Below, piece by piece: positions 7,276 through 17,291 of a stretch of DNA of 64,000 nt. The notes under the pieces were generated by a model. The model ran no database searches and had not been told where the DNA came from. It saw only the letters and a list, made by a program, of their open reading frames with translations. The DNA is from Thermococcus indicus. GTDB taxonomy: Archaea > Methanobacteriota_B > Thermococci > Thermococcales > Thermococcaceae. Location of the stretch: NCBI RefSeq assembly GCF_006274605.1, contig NZ_CP040846.1, forward strand, positions 1,495,041 to 1,559,040, given 5' to 3'. The stretch's first letter is position 1; each line of letters starts with the position of its first letter. The position numbers were made by a program, and so were the translations under genes.

Positions 7276-8538
7276 ATGTTCGCACTTATAGGAACCGCCG
7301 TCGATGTGGAGTCCGTCAGAAGGAACGCCGCGGTGATAGTGGAAGACGGGTTCATCCAGGACGTCATCCCCCAGGAAAGGGTCGGTGAATACGCCGTTGA
7401 TGAAGTTTACGGGGGAGACGGTTACATAATCCTGCCCGGCCTTATCAACGCCCACACCCACGTGGCGATGGCGCGCTTTAGGGGCCTTGGCGAGGACATA
7501 CCCATAGAGAGGTGGCTCAGCGACGTTATATGGCCCGCGGAGCTGGAGTGGGAGCCCGGGGACGTTCGCCGCTGGGCGCTCCTCGGAATGGCTGAGGCGC
7601 TGGCCAACGGTTCGACGACGATAAACGACCACTACTTCTTCGCCGACGAAATAGCGAAGGCCGCCCAGGAAGTTGGAATAAGGGCCTTCATCGGTCAGAC
7701 CGTTATGGATACGATTGACTTCCCTATAGCCGCGCCCGAGGGGGGCTTCAGGTTCTTTAATGACTGGGTGGGGAAGGATGAGCTCGTTACCCCCACCCTC
7801 GCGCCCCACGCCACCAACATGGTGTCCCTTGAGCTGATGAGGGAAATCGGCGAGTTTGCCCGTGGTAGGAACGCCCTGATTCACGTTCACCTCTCCCAGA
7901 GCATGGGGGAGGTGCGGGAGGTCAAACGCCGCTACGGTCTCCCCCCCGTGGAATACCTCGAAAGGGCCGGCGTACTTGGGGACAACCTTATCGGCGTCCA
8001 CGGTATCTATCTGAGCGATTCCGAGGTTTCCCTCTACGCGAAAAGCGGTGCGACGCTCGTCCATTGCTCCCTGAGCATGACGAAGCTTGAGGGAAGGATA
8101 GCTCCGATAATAGAACTCTTTGAGAGGGGAACGAACATCGCCCTCGGAAACGACTCCCCGAATCCGGTGGGCCTGATGGACATGTTCACGGAGATGCGCT
8201 TTGCGGCGGTTCTGAACAAGGTCTGGAGGAGAAGAACCGACGTCGCCTCTGCGAGGGAGGTTTTCCGCTGGGCCACGGTCGGGGGTGCAGAGGCCCTTGG
8301 GCTGAAGGCGGGCCTCATAAAGCCCGGCTACCTCGCGGATCTAGTCCTGATAAACGCCAGAAAAGCCCAGTTCCTTCCCGGGGAGAACCCGCACTCCCAT
8401 GTGGTTTACTCGGCCCGGGGAAGCGACGTCGAGCTGGTCATGGTGAACGGGGAGATCGTTTACAGAAACGGCCTGTTCACGAAACTTGGAAAAAGGATGG
8501 AGGATCTGTGGGCGGAGTTCAGACCTTCCGGACCATGA
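7276..8538 (+). CDS. Amidohydrolase, MTA/SAH deaminase or chlorohydrolase type
   Basis: A 420-residue TIM-barrel amidohydrolase of the TrzA/ATZ/MtaD group. Metal ligands can be seen in [15 protein letters not shown] (HxH), a His in [11 protein letters not shown], a His in [11 protein letters not shown], and the Asp of [10 protein letters not shown] small N-terminal beta sandwich (residues 1-50) and the usual C-terminal return ([11 protein letters not shown]) flank the barrel. The family deaminates or dechlorinates purine-like and triazine-like rings; S-adenosylhomocysteine or methylthioadenosine are the likeliest substrates. GNDSP replaces the GTDG common in MtaD, so the substrate is uncertain. 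The 3' end overlaps the convergent NfeD gene by 20 bases. Confidence 0.85.
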   Translation: MFALIGTAVDVESVRRNAAVIVEDGFIQDVIPQERVGEYAVDEVYGGDGYIILPGLINAHTHVAMARFRGLGEDIPIERWLSDVIWPAELEWEPGDVRRWALLGMAEALANGSTTINDHYFFADEIAKAAQEVGIRAFIGQTVMDTIDFPIAAPEGGFRFFNDWVGKDELVTPTLAPHATNMVSLELMREIGEFARGRNALIHVHLSQSMGEVREVKRRYGLPPVEYLERAGVLGDNLIGVHGIYLSDSEVSLYAKSGATLVHCSLSMTKLEGRIAPIIELFERGTNIALGNDSPNPVGLMDMFTEMRFAAVLNKVWRRRTDVASAREVFRWATVGGAEALGLKAGLIKPGYLADLVLINARKAQFLPGENPHSHVVYSARGSDVELVMVNGEIVYRNGLFTKLGKRMEDLWAEFRPSGP

Positions 8539-8938
8539 GCTTGACGCCGTCCACATCGACGACCTCGACGGTGTCGCCGATCCCCGGCTTCTTGTCCCCC
8601 TCGGCCAGCGCTATCCACCTGTCCCCCTCGAGCTCCACTATGTAGTGCTCCTTTCCTATCTCGACGACCTTCCCGCGCTTGCCTTTCAGCTCAAAGGTGT
8701 ACTTGCCCTTTCCGGCATCCGGGACGTCCCTCCGTATGTACCTTTCAACGAGAATGTAAGTCACCACAGCGGAGATGAGTGCCGCGACGAAGCTTTCGTT
8801 GAAATTGACTCCAAAGCCGAGCAGGACACCCATAACGACCATGGCAACCCCTATGGGGGTTATGAAGACGGCCACCATCATGTCGAGGGCTATCACGAGC
8901 AGTCCAAGAATCAAAAGGGAAATGGGGAGTAAGTCCAT
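8519..8938 (-). CDS. NfeD-like short membrane protein (stomatin operon partner)
   Basis: A 139-residue protein: three to four hydrophobic helices in residues 1-75 ([19 protein letters not shown] and on), then a soluble OB-fold domain [20 protein letters not shown]…WIALAEG…[11 protein letters not shown] typical of the NfeD C-terminus. It lacks the ClpP-like protease of long NfeD proteins. It follows the slipin gene with an 18-base gap, the conserved stomatin-NfeD pairing. Short NfeD proteins are thought to organise or regulate slipin oligomers in the membrane. ATG 8938 has GGTGGTGG at the right distance, better than GTG 8947. Confidence 0.87.
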   Translation of the reverse strand: MDLLPISLLILGLLVIALDMMVAVFITPIGVAMVVMGVLLGFGVNFNESFVAALISAVVTYILVERYIRRDVPDAGKGKYTFELKGKRGKVVEIGKEHYIVELEGDRWIALAEGDKKPGIGDTVEVVDVDGVKLMVRKV

Positions 8939-8956
8939 CTCCACCACCGGAATAAT

Positions 8957-9913
8957 TCACTCCACCAGATTCTTAAGCTTTTTCAGTTCGTCCTCTGAAA
9001 GATTGGCCGATGCGCTTTTCTCTTTGGGGTCTTCTCCCTTTGGAGGGCTCTGTAGTGGCGTCTCCTTGACCTTCTGGAGTATCCTCAGCAGGCCGATCAG
9101 TGCCTCGGTGTCGTACGGGACGATGAGGTTGCCGTACTTGGCCAGCTCGGGCATCTTCTCTATGTACTGGAGTGTTAGGTACTTCTCGTCAGCTTGGCTT
9201 AACGCCTCGAGAACCTTCCTTATCGCCTCGGCCTGGCCCTCAGCCACGAGTATCTGCCTCTGCTTCTCTCCCTCTGCCTTGAGTATGGCAGCCTGCTTCT
9301 GGCCCTCCGCCTCCTTAATGGCCGCCTCCTTTTTACCCTCGGCGAGGAGTATCATCGCCCTCTTCTCCCTTTCGGCCGTCATCTGCTTGGCCATTGCGTC
9401 CTGGATGTCCTTGGGCGGGTCTATGCGCTGTATCTCGACGCGCGTTATCTTGACACCCCAGCGGTCGGTTATCTTGTCAAGCTCTTCCCTCAGCTTGGCG
9501 TTGATTATGTCCCTTCCAGAGAGCGTCTCGTCGAGCTCCATCTCACCTATGATGGCACGCAGGTTGGTCTGGGCGAGCTTGATGATGGCCATGAGGAAGT
9601 TGCTGACGTTGTAGATGACCTTTACCGGGTCGAGGATCTGGTAGTAAACCACCGCATCGACTGTAACCACGACGTTGTCCTTACAGATGACCTCCTGGGG
9701 CGGCACATCGACGACGTGCTCGCGCATGTCCACGACCTTGACGCGCTCCATGAAGGGGATTATGAAGTGTATTCCCGGCTCTAAAATCCTGTTGAACTTT
9801 CCTAGCCTCTCCACGAGACCCTTCTGGTACGGGCGGATCACCTTCACGCTCAGCAGGAGCATTATCAAAAGAAAAATCCCTATGATGACCAGCGCCGCTC
9901 CGGCAAAGGGCAT
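8957..9913 (-). CDS. Slipin/stomatin (SPFH-domain) membrane protein
   Basis: About 318 residues. An N-terminal hydrophobic anchor (ALVIIGIFLLIMLLLSVKV) is followed by the SPFH domain (VIRPYQKGLVERLGKF…PGIHFIIPFMERV…VDMREHVVDVPPQ), then an Ala/Glu/Lys-rich coiled coil with the stomatin repeats KKEAAIKEAEGQKQAA, and a charged C-terminus. SPFH proteins form ring or cage assemblies on the inner face of membranes and mark microdomains. First gene of the slipin-NfeD operon. I prefer ATG 9913 (GGAGGCG six bases upstream) over 9919. TTATAAATATT at about 9958-9968 is the promoter. Confidence 0.92.
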   Translation of the reverse strand: MPFAGAALVIIGIFLLIMLLLSVKVIRPYQKGLVERLGKFNRILEPGIHFIIPFMERVKVVDMREHVVDVPPQEVICKDNVVVTVDAVVYYQILDPVKVIYNVSNFLMAIIKLAQTNLRAIIGEMELDETLSGRDIINAKLREELDKITDRWGVKITRVEIQRIDPPKDIQDAMAKQMTAEREKRAMILLAEGKKEAAIKEAEGQKQAAILKAEGEKQRQILVAEGQAEAIRKVLEALSQADEKYLTLQYIEKMPELAKYGNLIVPYDTEALIGLLRILQKVKETPLQSPPKGEDPKEKSASANLSEDELKKLKNLVE

Positions 9914-9919
9914 TACCAT

Positions 9920-10084
9920 CGCCTCCAGTTGTTACTCAAACTTGGAAAGATAAAACTTCTTATAAATATTTTCGTTCAATAATTCACTGAAGAATGTAAG
10001 AAAAATGTCCGAATCTAAAATATGGAAAATAAATGTCGGATATGCCTTTGCCCAAACTAAAAATACGAGCCTATTAGACTTCAA
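9920..10084. other. Intergenic region: slipin promoter and end of the kinase cluster
   Basis: AT-rich. On the minus strand it holds the slipin TATA box and, nearer 10085, T-runs (for example CGTATTTTTAG) that could end transcription of the long upstream cluster. Archaeal terminators are typically T-rich, so this is a plausible but weak terminator call. No gene seen. Confidence 0.35.
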
Positions 10085-12826
10085 TTATGCCTCCTTCTCA
10101 ATTTTGTGCAGCAGGATTCTTAGGGAGTCGATAAACCCTTCAGGTATAACAAGCCCCTCCTCGATGAATAATTGTACCTGCCTTATTGCCTCTTCAAGTT
10201 CGGCTCTGTATTTCCTTGTAAACGGTATCAGGTCATAGAGTGCGTTCAAGACTTCCTCCTTATCATTGATTCTCGCTGAAAGTATCGTGTTTTGGATTAG
10301 CAGTCTCAGAAGTTCTGAATTAAGTTTCTTAACTTCCAGTTCATCTCTTGTCTTAGTTATCGTCTCTTTTGTGACTCTAAGACTCTCTTTAAGCTTCTCC
10401 CTCTCTTTGAGGAGCTCGACCAGCCCTCTGAACTCCTCTAGGAATTCATCCAAGCTCTGATACCTCTTCTCCTTCTGCTTTGCGAGGAGCTTCCCAAACA
10501 TCTTATCATACTTAGCCAGCGTTAGGTTATACATGGAGGGTGGCTTAGGCTTTATCTCGGGGGTTGTGATTTTTGCCAGGACAACAACGTGGGAACTTCC
10601 CTCGTATGGCAATTTGCCTGTTAGAAGCTCGTAAAGAATCACACCGAGTTGGTATATATCGGTTCTGTGGTCTGTATGGCCGTAAGTTCTCTCGTCAATC
10701 TGTTCCGGAGCCGCGTACAGCGGTGTTAGGGCCTTCGTGGTTGTAGTTGTGCTTTTTGAGCCGATTTTGGCCAGTCCGAAATCGGTTATCTTTGGCGTCA
10801 GATCGCCCTTGAGGAGAATATTCGATGGCTTCAAATCCCTGTGGTAGACCTGCATTGAATGTGCATGTCTCAATCCCTCGGCAATCCCCTCGATGAATTT
10901 CAACGCGAGTTTTTCATCAACAGGCTTTGGATAGTGCTCCAAATCCCTGATGAGCTTTCCGTCCATTGTGTACCCTTCGACGAACTCGATTTCAAGGTGA
11001 GGTATTGGTTTGTCAAAGGCATTATACAGCTTAACTATGTTGGGATGATCGAGGAGCTTCCAAGCTCTGACCTCCTTAGTAAAGAATTTCTTGGCTTTTT
11101 CGTCAGCTGGGAATACTTTGAGAGCTACGATTTTCTTGTCCTTTTTTCTCTTTACTTTGAAGACCTTAGCGAAGCCGCCCTCTCCTAGGAATTCAAGGGG
11201 TTCGTATTTTTTCAAAAGCTGAGGAGGAAAAGTTGGGATTTGAAGTTTCTTTCTACGTTTTTTAGATCGGATTGCAATCAATACAAGAAATAAGAAAAAC
11301 AGAGTGCCTGCATAGGGAATGTAGGAGGATGAGATGTACAGTGCATTTGTTGTCAAATACGATGAGGTGGTTGATAAGGTGGAACTCAAAGGTAAAAGCT
11401 TTGCATTTATTGTGAGGTTTTCCTGGGGTCTTATCACTATGGTCTGAGAAAATACTTTATGCCCACTTGCTTTGACTTCGAGAGTATGGTTTCCTGGGGT
11501 GATTTTATGTCTCTTTAAGGGGGTTTCCCCAAGATATCTTCCATCGAGATAGACATTTGCGCCCACGATATTTGAATAAACATTTATAAAAGCATAAATT
11601 GGTGAGAGATTTGCGGTAATTTTCAACTCTTCTCCAGGATTTATCGTTATGTTTAGGAGAAATGGTGAATACCCTTCTTTGGTTACTTTGAGGGTGTGGG
11701 TTCCAGTTAATAGTTTATAATTTTCAACTGGAGTAGTCCCTATTTCTTTGTCGTCTATGTACACTTTGGAGTCAGTTATATTACTTTCGATGGATAGATA
11801 GCCAAACTTTGGTATTAAAGTCGCATTTATTGTTACATTTTTTCCCGCTTGGATAGATATGGAGGTTGAGTACACTTCATATTCGGGTTTTGCCAACTTG
11901 ATTTCATGTTCTCCTTCAGGTAGCGTTATTTCAAGGGAGTATCTCCTGCATATTCTCCATCAACATATACCGCCGCACTAGTAGGATTGGAGATAACGTT
12001 AAGTTGCCCTTTTGATGGAGTTAATATAACTGAAATATTTATGGGGGTATTATTGGTAACGTGCAATATGGTGGTATACTCCTTAAATCCATCTTTGGAA
12101 ATGGAAAGTATGTATGTCCCTTTCTCGACCATATACTTCAGCAAAGGAGTTTTTCCAATGTAAGTTCCATTTAACAAAATGTCTGCCCCTATGGGACTTG
12201 AATTTATATTTAACGTGCCTTTGCTCTCCAAGAAGTTTACATAAATCTTTTTAAGAAGTCTTTTTTGGATGTCTTCAGAAGTTATGGAGAGCTTGGTAGT
12301 GTACTCCTTATCTTGATACCTACATTAGTATGTAGTAATCACCGACACTGGCAAGATAGGTCAAAGGAGTGTACCCCACTCTTTCCTGATTTATGTAGAC
12401 CTCCGCTCCAATGGGGGTAGAGTTTATTAACAATGAGGAGTACCCTTCAACAGCACGTAGGCCATAAATTAAAAATATGGCAATAACCTTGCCATTAATA
12501 GCAATATAAGTATCTTTTAGTGTCACTATCATAGTGCCTAATGACAGTTCCTGGTTTTTTGCCAGTGTAGTAGTTTGTGAGTTACCACTTGGGTATACTA
12601 TGTGAATTAATGCTTTTCCACTGCCAACATTTACGTCTATAACTTTTATTTTATATTCATCTCCATTTTGGTCTATCAGTGTTTTAATTTCCCCGACTGA
12701 AACTGGAAGAGTGTATCCAAGCTCATCCTCTGCTGAAACATATGGATGAGGCACTTCCAAGAAGAAGAGTATGCTTACAATAATGATCATCATAACAAAT
12801 GCCGAACCCACACTCTTATCTTTCAT
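10085..12826 (-). pseudogene. PEGA-repeat transmembrane Ser/Thr kinase with two compensating frameshifts (kinase 4)
   Basis: Three pieces make one kinase like its neighbours. Piece 1 (from ATG 12826) has a signal anchor, a small extracellular domain and the first PEGA repeat. At about 12320 one base too many shifts the frame. Piece 2 (about 12310-11926) has two PEGA repeats. At about 11926 one base is missing, restoring the first frame. Piece 3 (to 10085) has two PEGA repeats, a TM helix (GTLFFLFLVLIAI) and an intact kinase: GEGGFAKVFKVK, Lys in VALKVF, HRDLKPSN and ITDFGLAK. The C-terminal helical tail ends RILLHKIEKEA. Last gene of the cluster; its start overlaps the upstream ATPase stop. 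It may be decaying, or the indels may be assembly errors. Confidence 0.75.
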
Positions 12827-13973
12827 ACAGGCTCCCCCCGAACTGCCTGGCCCACTTCTCGTACCTTTCAATTTCTTTCCTCGTCAGCGGGCTTTTAATC
12901 CTCTTAAACGCCTCCTCAAAATCCTCCATCTCCAGCGGTCTGACCTTGAGCTTGAGGCCCTCAACCTCGATGCTGGAAAGTCTTTCCAAGTCGGCGAGCT
13001 CGGGGTTCTCCTCTTCGAGCATGTGATGTATTGCCAGGTTGCACAGGTTCGCTATCTCCCTGCCTGAATACAGGCGCTTCACGCTCTCCTCTGCTATAGC
13101 CTCGAGGTCGAGCGTGCTTGTGTCCAGACCCCTGGTGTGTATCCTCACGATCTCCTTGACGGCCTCCTTGTCTGGCAGTGGCACGTAAATCCTCAGTGGA
13201 AACCTCGAGAGCAGCGCCTCGTCGAGGTCCCAGGGAGTGTTGGTTGAGGCCAGCGTGAGGACGAACTTTTCTCCCCCTCCTTTGAAGCCGTCTATCTCGG
13301 ACAAGAGGGTTGCTAAAGCCCTCCTGGTGGCCTCGTGGACGTTCTCGCGTCTCAAGCTCAATGCATCGACCTCGTCGATGAAAACTATGCTGGGGGCCTT
13401 CTCCCTCGCCAGCCCGTACAGGGCTGTTATCAGCTTTGAGGACTCGCCGTAGTACTTGCTGAGTACGTCTGAAGCTTTAACATTGAAGAACGTGGCCTTC
13501 AAGCTCCCAGCCGCCGCTGAAGCGAGGAGGGTCTTACCCGTCCCCGGTGGACCGAAGAGGAGGATTCCCTTCCACGGCTTTATGGCTTCGGGCCTCTTTG
13601 CAAAGGCTATGGCCACGTTCTTGGCGAGCAATCTCTTGACATCATCCAGCCCCCCTATGTCCCTCCACGTGACGGTGGAACTGGTTATCAGCCCCTCCAC
13701 CTGTGCCCTGTACTCATCGGCGGGTGCTCCTTCCCTGGGACTGGCTCGCTCTTTGCGCGATGATGGGATCTTGAGTTCCTCGGCTACCTCTTCCCAGCGC
13801 TTTGCCTTTTCCAGGTAGAATTCTCTCCTGTCGGGCGCCTTCTCCGCCAGTGCCTTCAGGATCTCCGCGCAATTGAGGGCGTACTTTCTGGCCTCGTCTA
13901 CCTTGCCCCTCGCCAGCTCCGCCTCGTACCCCTTTCTGCATTTCTCAAAAAGGGAGAGGTAGAGTGACTGCAT
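12816..13973 (-). CDS. Vps4-like AAA ATPase with MIT-like domain (ATPase 2)
   Basis: A 385-residue protein. Residues 1-65 are three helices (SLFEKCRKGYEAELARGKVD…ARKYALNCAEILKALAEKAP) laid out like an MIT domain. A linker of about 40 residues leads to one AAA domain: Walker A GPPGTGKT, Walker B IVFIDEVDAL, and RFPLRIYVPLPDKEAV, which matches the Vps4 block. The end, SPLTRKEIERYEKWARQFGG, matches the terminal helix that Vps4 proteins place after the AAA domain. Vps4 disassembles ESCRT-III filaments, whose tails bind MIT. The gene directly follows an ESCRT-III-like gene (TGAGATG), fitting that partnership. Confidence 0.85.
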   Translation of the reverse strand: MQSLYLSLFEKCRKGYEAELARGKVDEARKYALNCAEILKALAEKAPDRREFYLEKAKRWEEVAEELKIPSSRKERASPREGAPADEYRAQVEGLITSSTVTWRDIGGLDDVKRLLAKNVAIAFAKRPEAIKPWKGILLFGPPGTGKTLLASAAAGSLKATFFNVKASDVLSKYYGESSKLITALYGLAREKAPSIVFIDEVDALSLRRENVHEATRRALATLLSEIDGFKGGGEKFVLTLASTNTPWDLDEALLSRFPLRIYVPLPDKEAVKEIVRIHTRGLDTSTLDLEAIAEESVKRLYSGREIANLCNLAIHHMLEEENPELADLERLSSIEVEGLKLKVRPLEMEDFEEAFKRIKSPLTRKEIERYEKWARQFGGSLYER

Positions 13974-13974
13974 C

Positions 13975-14550
13975 TCAACCCCTCATCATGTCCTCTATCT
14001 GCTTCAGCCGGCTCTTCGGCTCAAGGTCGGAAGATGCCGAGGCCTCAAAGAGAGATGCCGCTTCTTCGATAGTTTCAGCGTCAAAGTCCCCCGTCAGAAT
14101 GCTTTCACTCGTCAGGTCAAGCATCGTGCTCAGGGCCTCGTCGAGACCTTCCACCTTCGCCATGGCCTTCTCGAACTCCACCTGCATCTTTGCAACGTCT
14201 TCAGCACCGGGTCCTTCTGCAATACTCTCCACGATGTCCCGGCTAAACTGGATGAAGTTTGCCGAGACCTTCACCAGCTCCCGCTGGATTTCTGCTTCTT
14301 CCATGAGGAGGAGAAGCCTCTTGGCTTGCTTTATCCTTTCCTCAAGGGCGAGGTACTTCATGGCGCTCCTCTTTAAGAGGGCTTCATCACCGATTTTTGC
14401 CGCTTCTTTTCCCTGAAGGAAAATTTTACGCTTTAGGTTTTCGAGATTGCTAATGTATTGCTTCAAGGCCATCTTGGCCTTTCTCATCCTAACTTTGCGT
14501 TCGATTTCTCTTTCCTCCTTGGATTTCCAAAACTTGACCACAGGGATCAC
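13975..14550 (-). CDS. ESCRT-III-like protein, Vps2/CHMP2-like (ESCRT-III 1)
   Basis: A 191-residue all-helical protein. The N-terminal 75 residues are strongly basic (KSKEEREIERKVRMRKAKMA then LKRKIFLQGKEAAKIG) and form the long alpha1-alpha2 hairpin. Next comes a middle helix with KMQVEFEKAMAKVEGLDEAL, which recalls the MxxFE block of eukaryotic Vps2/CHMP2, and an acidic C-terminal part (LTGDFDAETIEEAASLFE) ending KQIEDMMRG, a possible MIT-binding tail. The basic N-half and acidic C-half are the ESCRT-III hallmark. The start is GTG 14550, overlapping the kinase stop (GTGA). Homology is by eye; a coiled-coil lookalike is the main alternative. Confidence 0.7.
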   Translation of the reverse strand: MIPVVKFWKSKEEREIERKVRMRKAKMALKQYISNLENLKRKIFLQGKEAAKIGDEALLKRSAMKYLALEERIKQAKRLLLLMEEAEIQRELVKVSANFIQFSRDIVESIAEGPGAEDVAKMQVEFEKAMAKVEGLDEALSTMLDLTSESILTGDFDAETIEEAASLFEASASSDLEPKSRLKQIEDMMRG

Positions 14551-17291
14551 GCCCCGTTTTCCCTCTTTATGTTGTGCACCAAAACCTTAAGCCTTTCCAT
14601 AAAGTCGTCACTGATGGGAACGTTCTCCTTAATGAGAATCTCCACGGTGCTTATCGCGTTGGTTAGATCCGTCAGGTTCCGAACTGTGTAAAACTTCAGG
14701 TCGTTGAGCGTGTTCAACAGTTCAGCCTTCCTGTTAAGCTCAGCATAGGTCAACGCCAGTTTTCCAAGGGTCTCAACAACAATGCGCCTGTTCCTCAGGG
14801 TTTCCTCGGCCGTCTTGCTCCTCTTTAACGCTTCTAAGCTCCTTGCCAGGGACTTCTTCAGCTCCTCAACTTCCTTCTCGAGCTCGACTTTTCTCTTCTC
14901 AACTTCTTGAAGTATTTCCAGGCCTTTGAGGAACTCCTCAACCGATTGATAGCGGTCTTCCTTTCTCTTCGCGAGGAGCTTCTCAAAGATCCCATCGTAC
15001 TTCGCCAGCCCCGGATTTATCTTTGAGGGCGGAGTGAACTTGTAGTTCTCGTCAACTATCTTGCCGAAGACCTCCTCATAGGTGTAGCCCTCGAAGGGCA
15101 GTTTACCAGTTAATAGCTCGTAGAAAGTAACCCCCAGCTGCCAGATGTCAGTTCTATGGTCCGTGTGCCCGTACTTGCTCGGCATTAAGTGCTCCGGAGA
15201 AGCGTAAAGCGGGGTATAGCCCAAAACACTCCTGCTCGAACTCATTGTTCCGAGCTTTGCCAAGCCCCAGTCCGTTATCTTCGGCGTTAGGTCTGCCTTG
15301 AGGAGGATGTTTAAGGGTTTTAGGTCGCGGTGGTAGATTCCCTTACCGTGGGCGTGCTTGAGTCCGTCGGCAATGCCTTTGATGAGCTTTAAGGCGGTCT
15401 TCTCATCGAGGGGCTTCGGGTAGCCGTCGAGGTCCCTAACGGTTTTTCCGTTGAGTTTTACACCTTCGACGTACTCCATCTCGAGGTATGGAATCGGGAG
15501 AATGTCCACGTCGTAGAGCCTGGCGATGTTCTCGTGGCTTAGGTGGAGCCAGGCGGAGACCTCCTTTATGAACGTCTTGCTCGTCCTTTCGTCTATGCGC
15601 GGGATTTTTAAGGAGACGACCTTGCCGTCTTTCTTCCGCTTAACCTTGAAGACCTTTGCAAAGCCTCCCTCGCCGATGAACTCAAGGGGTTCGTAGCGGG
15701 AGAGCAAGGCAGGTGGAAAGCCCGGGACCGGAGGTTCGGGAAGGTCGGGCTTCTTCACTTCTGGCACAGCTGGTTCTTCGGGCTTTTCAGCTTTAGACTT
15801 TTTGACTTCTACCGGCTTTGGTGCAGGTTTTCTGGGTTCCGCCCTAATTTCTTGGGCTGGTGCGGGCTTTTCTTCCGCTTTAACCTTCGCGCTCTTCGGT
15901 TTCTTCCTGGACTTTCCGCCCTTGGCTTTTGCTACAACTTCACCAATGACAACAAGGGCTAAGAGCGCACCGATGATGTAGGCTGTGTTGATTCCTTCCG
16001 CCTTCATTTCTCCCCCGCCCAGAATCACACTACCCGATACCCTGAGGGGAAACTTGGAGACCTGGATTCCCGTGGAGTCGGGAACCAGCGGCGGCACCGA
16101 GGGCTGGTCGGGTTGAAGGAACCTATCCGAGCTGATGGATATAGAAGCCTGCATCCCGGAGACGTTGGAGTCCCTGCACCCTCTGCATTCCCTCGGCATT
16201 GCCCCCGGATCCAGGGTTAGGAGTGCCACTTGCGCCAGGCTCGTGTTCAGGTACGACCTCATGGCTATCGTTAGCGTTTCGTCTCCCGGCGACGCGTCAA
16301 GCACGCGACCGCTCAGGGGGGCGGTGTAGGCTGCCTGTTCCTTGATCTTCCCGCTACCGTCCGTCAGGAGGACTACGATGTCTCCGGAGTTGAAGATGCG
16401 CGTTGCGGTCCCTATCAGCACTAGGTTTTCTTTCCCTGGAAGAACCCGTTCGATGGATAACCTCACGTCCCCCCAGGAGTACGTTTCCGCCGAGGCCACC
16501 GCGCCGTTCGGCCTCAACTTCACCAGGAAACCCTTCTCCCCTCCACCGGATTCCACGTTGCCCACGAGAATGATTCCATCGTCCGTTATGGCCACGTCCC
16601 TCAGCTCCGCCCGGGAATAGATGCCGTACACCTTCCCCCACATCACGACGCCACCGGGGGAGAGCACTGCAACCGCTGGGCTTTTCCCCCTGTTGCCGGC
16701 CAGCAGGAGGTAATCGTTTTCCAGTGGCTCTATCTTCACGAGCTTGAGGTCGTATGTCCCCTTGTACCTGCGAACCCACTCCAGACTTCCAGAGGGATCG
16801 AGCTTGAAGACGAGGTACTCGTCCTGGGATTTCAGTCCAACCAGCCCGAAAACGTTCCCATCTCCGTCCACCCCTATTGCAACCAGATCCTTACCCTCAA
16901 GCGATAGGTAAACCCTGGACCACACAACCTTCCCGTTTTCGTCGAGCTTGGCGAGCCACACTCCCCTGCCGTCCCCAACGGATCCCCCGATTATGATGTG
17001 CCCATCGGGTCCTCCTTCCAGTGCTTCCCCTTCTAGATCATAATCACCCTTGATGAGCTTGGACCAGGCGACTTCCCCGTTTTCCGTTATCCTCGCTATC
17101 ACCACGCCCTCCCTCGAGTTTCCAAGGAGAACCGAATCGCCATTTAGATTGACTACCCTGACTGTTTCCTCGGGGTCGATGTCAGAGTAAGCCTTTGCCC
17201 ACGATTCCGTTACAGCCTGTGAGATTGAAGCCGCAAAGAGAACTGCAATGATTCCTAGGAGAACGCCCATTTTTAACGCGGCTGATCTCAT
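14547..17291 (-). CDS. Transmembrane Ser/Thr kinase with external beta-propeller (kinase 3)
   Basis: 914 residues. A signal peptide (GVLLGIIAVLFAASISQAV) leads to about 390 residues of repeated blades with D-G-x-G-N or D-E-N-G-K turns and W-x-K/R (WSKLIKG, WSRVYL), a beta-propeller facing outside. A TM helix at about 433-455 (AYIIGALLALVVIGEVVA) follows, then a Pro/Lys-rich linker and the kinase (about 530-785): GEGGFAKVFKVK, Lys in VSLKIPR, HRDLKPLN and ITDWGLAK (DWG for DFG). The helical tail ends VLVHNIKREN. No PEGA repeats, unlike the other three. ATG 17291 overlaps the phosphatase stop (ATGA) and the stop overlaps the ESCRT-III start. Confidence 0.88.
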   Translation of the reverse strand: MRSAALKMGVLLGIIAVLFAASISQAVTESWAKAYSDIDPEETVRVVNLNGDSVLLGNSREGVVIARITENGEVAWSKLIKGDYDLEGEALEGGPDGHIIIGGSVGDGRGVWLAKLDENGKVVWSRVYLSLEGKDLVAIGVDGDGNVFGLVGLKSQDEYLVFKLDPSGSLEWVRRYKGTYDLKLVKIEPLENDYLLLAGNRGKSPAVAVLSPGGVVMWGKVYGIYSRAELRDVAITDDGIILVGNVESGGGEKGFLVKLRPNGAVASAETYSWGDVRLSIERVLPGKENLVLIGTATRIFNSGDIVVLLTDGSGKIKEQAAYTAPLSGRVLDASPGDETLTIAMRSYLNTSLAQVALLTLDPGAMPRECRGCRDSNVSGMQASISISSDRFLQPDQPSVPPLVPDSTGIQVSKFPLRVSGSVILGGGEMKAEGINTAYIIGALLALVVIGEVVAKAKGGKSRKKPKSAKVKAEEKPAPAQEIRAEPRKPAPKPVEVKKSKAEKPEEPAVPEVKKPDLPEPPVPGFPPALLSRYEPLEFIGEGGFAKVFKVKRKKDGKVVSLKIPRIDERTSKTFIKEVSAWLHLSHENIARLYDVDILPIPYLEMEYVEGVKLNGKTVRDLDGYPKPLDEKTALKLIKGIADGLKHAHGKGIYHRDLKPLNILLKADLTPKITDWGLAKLGTMSSSRSVLGYTPLYASPEHLMPSKYGHTDHRTDIWQLGVTFYELLTGKLPFEGYTYEEVFGKIVDENYKFTPPSKINPGLAKYDGIFEKLLAKRKEDRYQSVEEFLKGLEILQEVEKRKVELEKEVEELKKSLARSLEALKRSKTAEETLRNRRIVVETLGKLALTYAELNRKAELLNTLNDLKFYTVRNLTDLTNAISTVEILIKENVPISDDFMERLKVLVHNIKRENGA

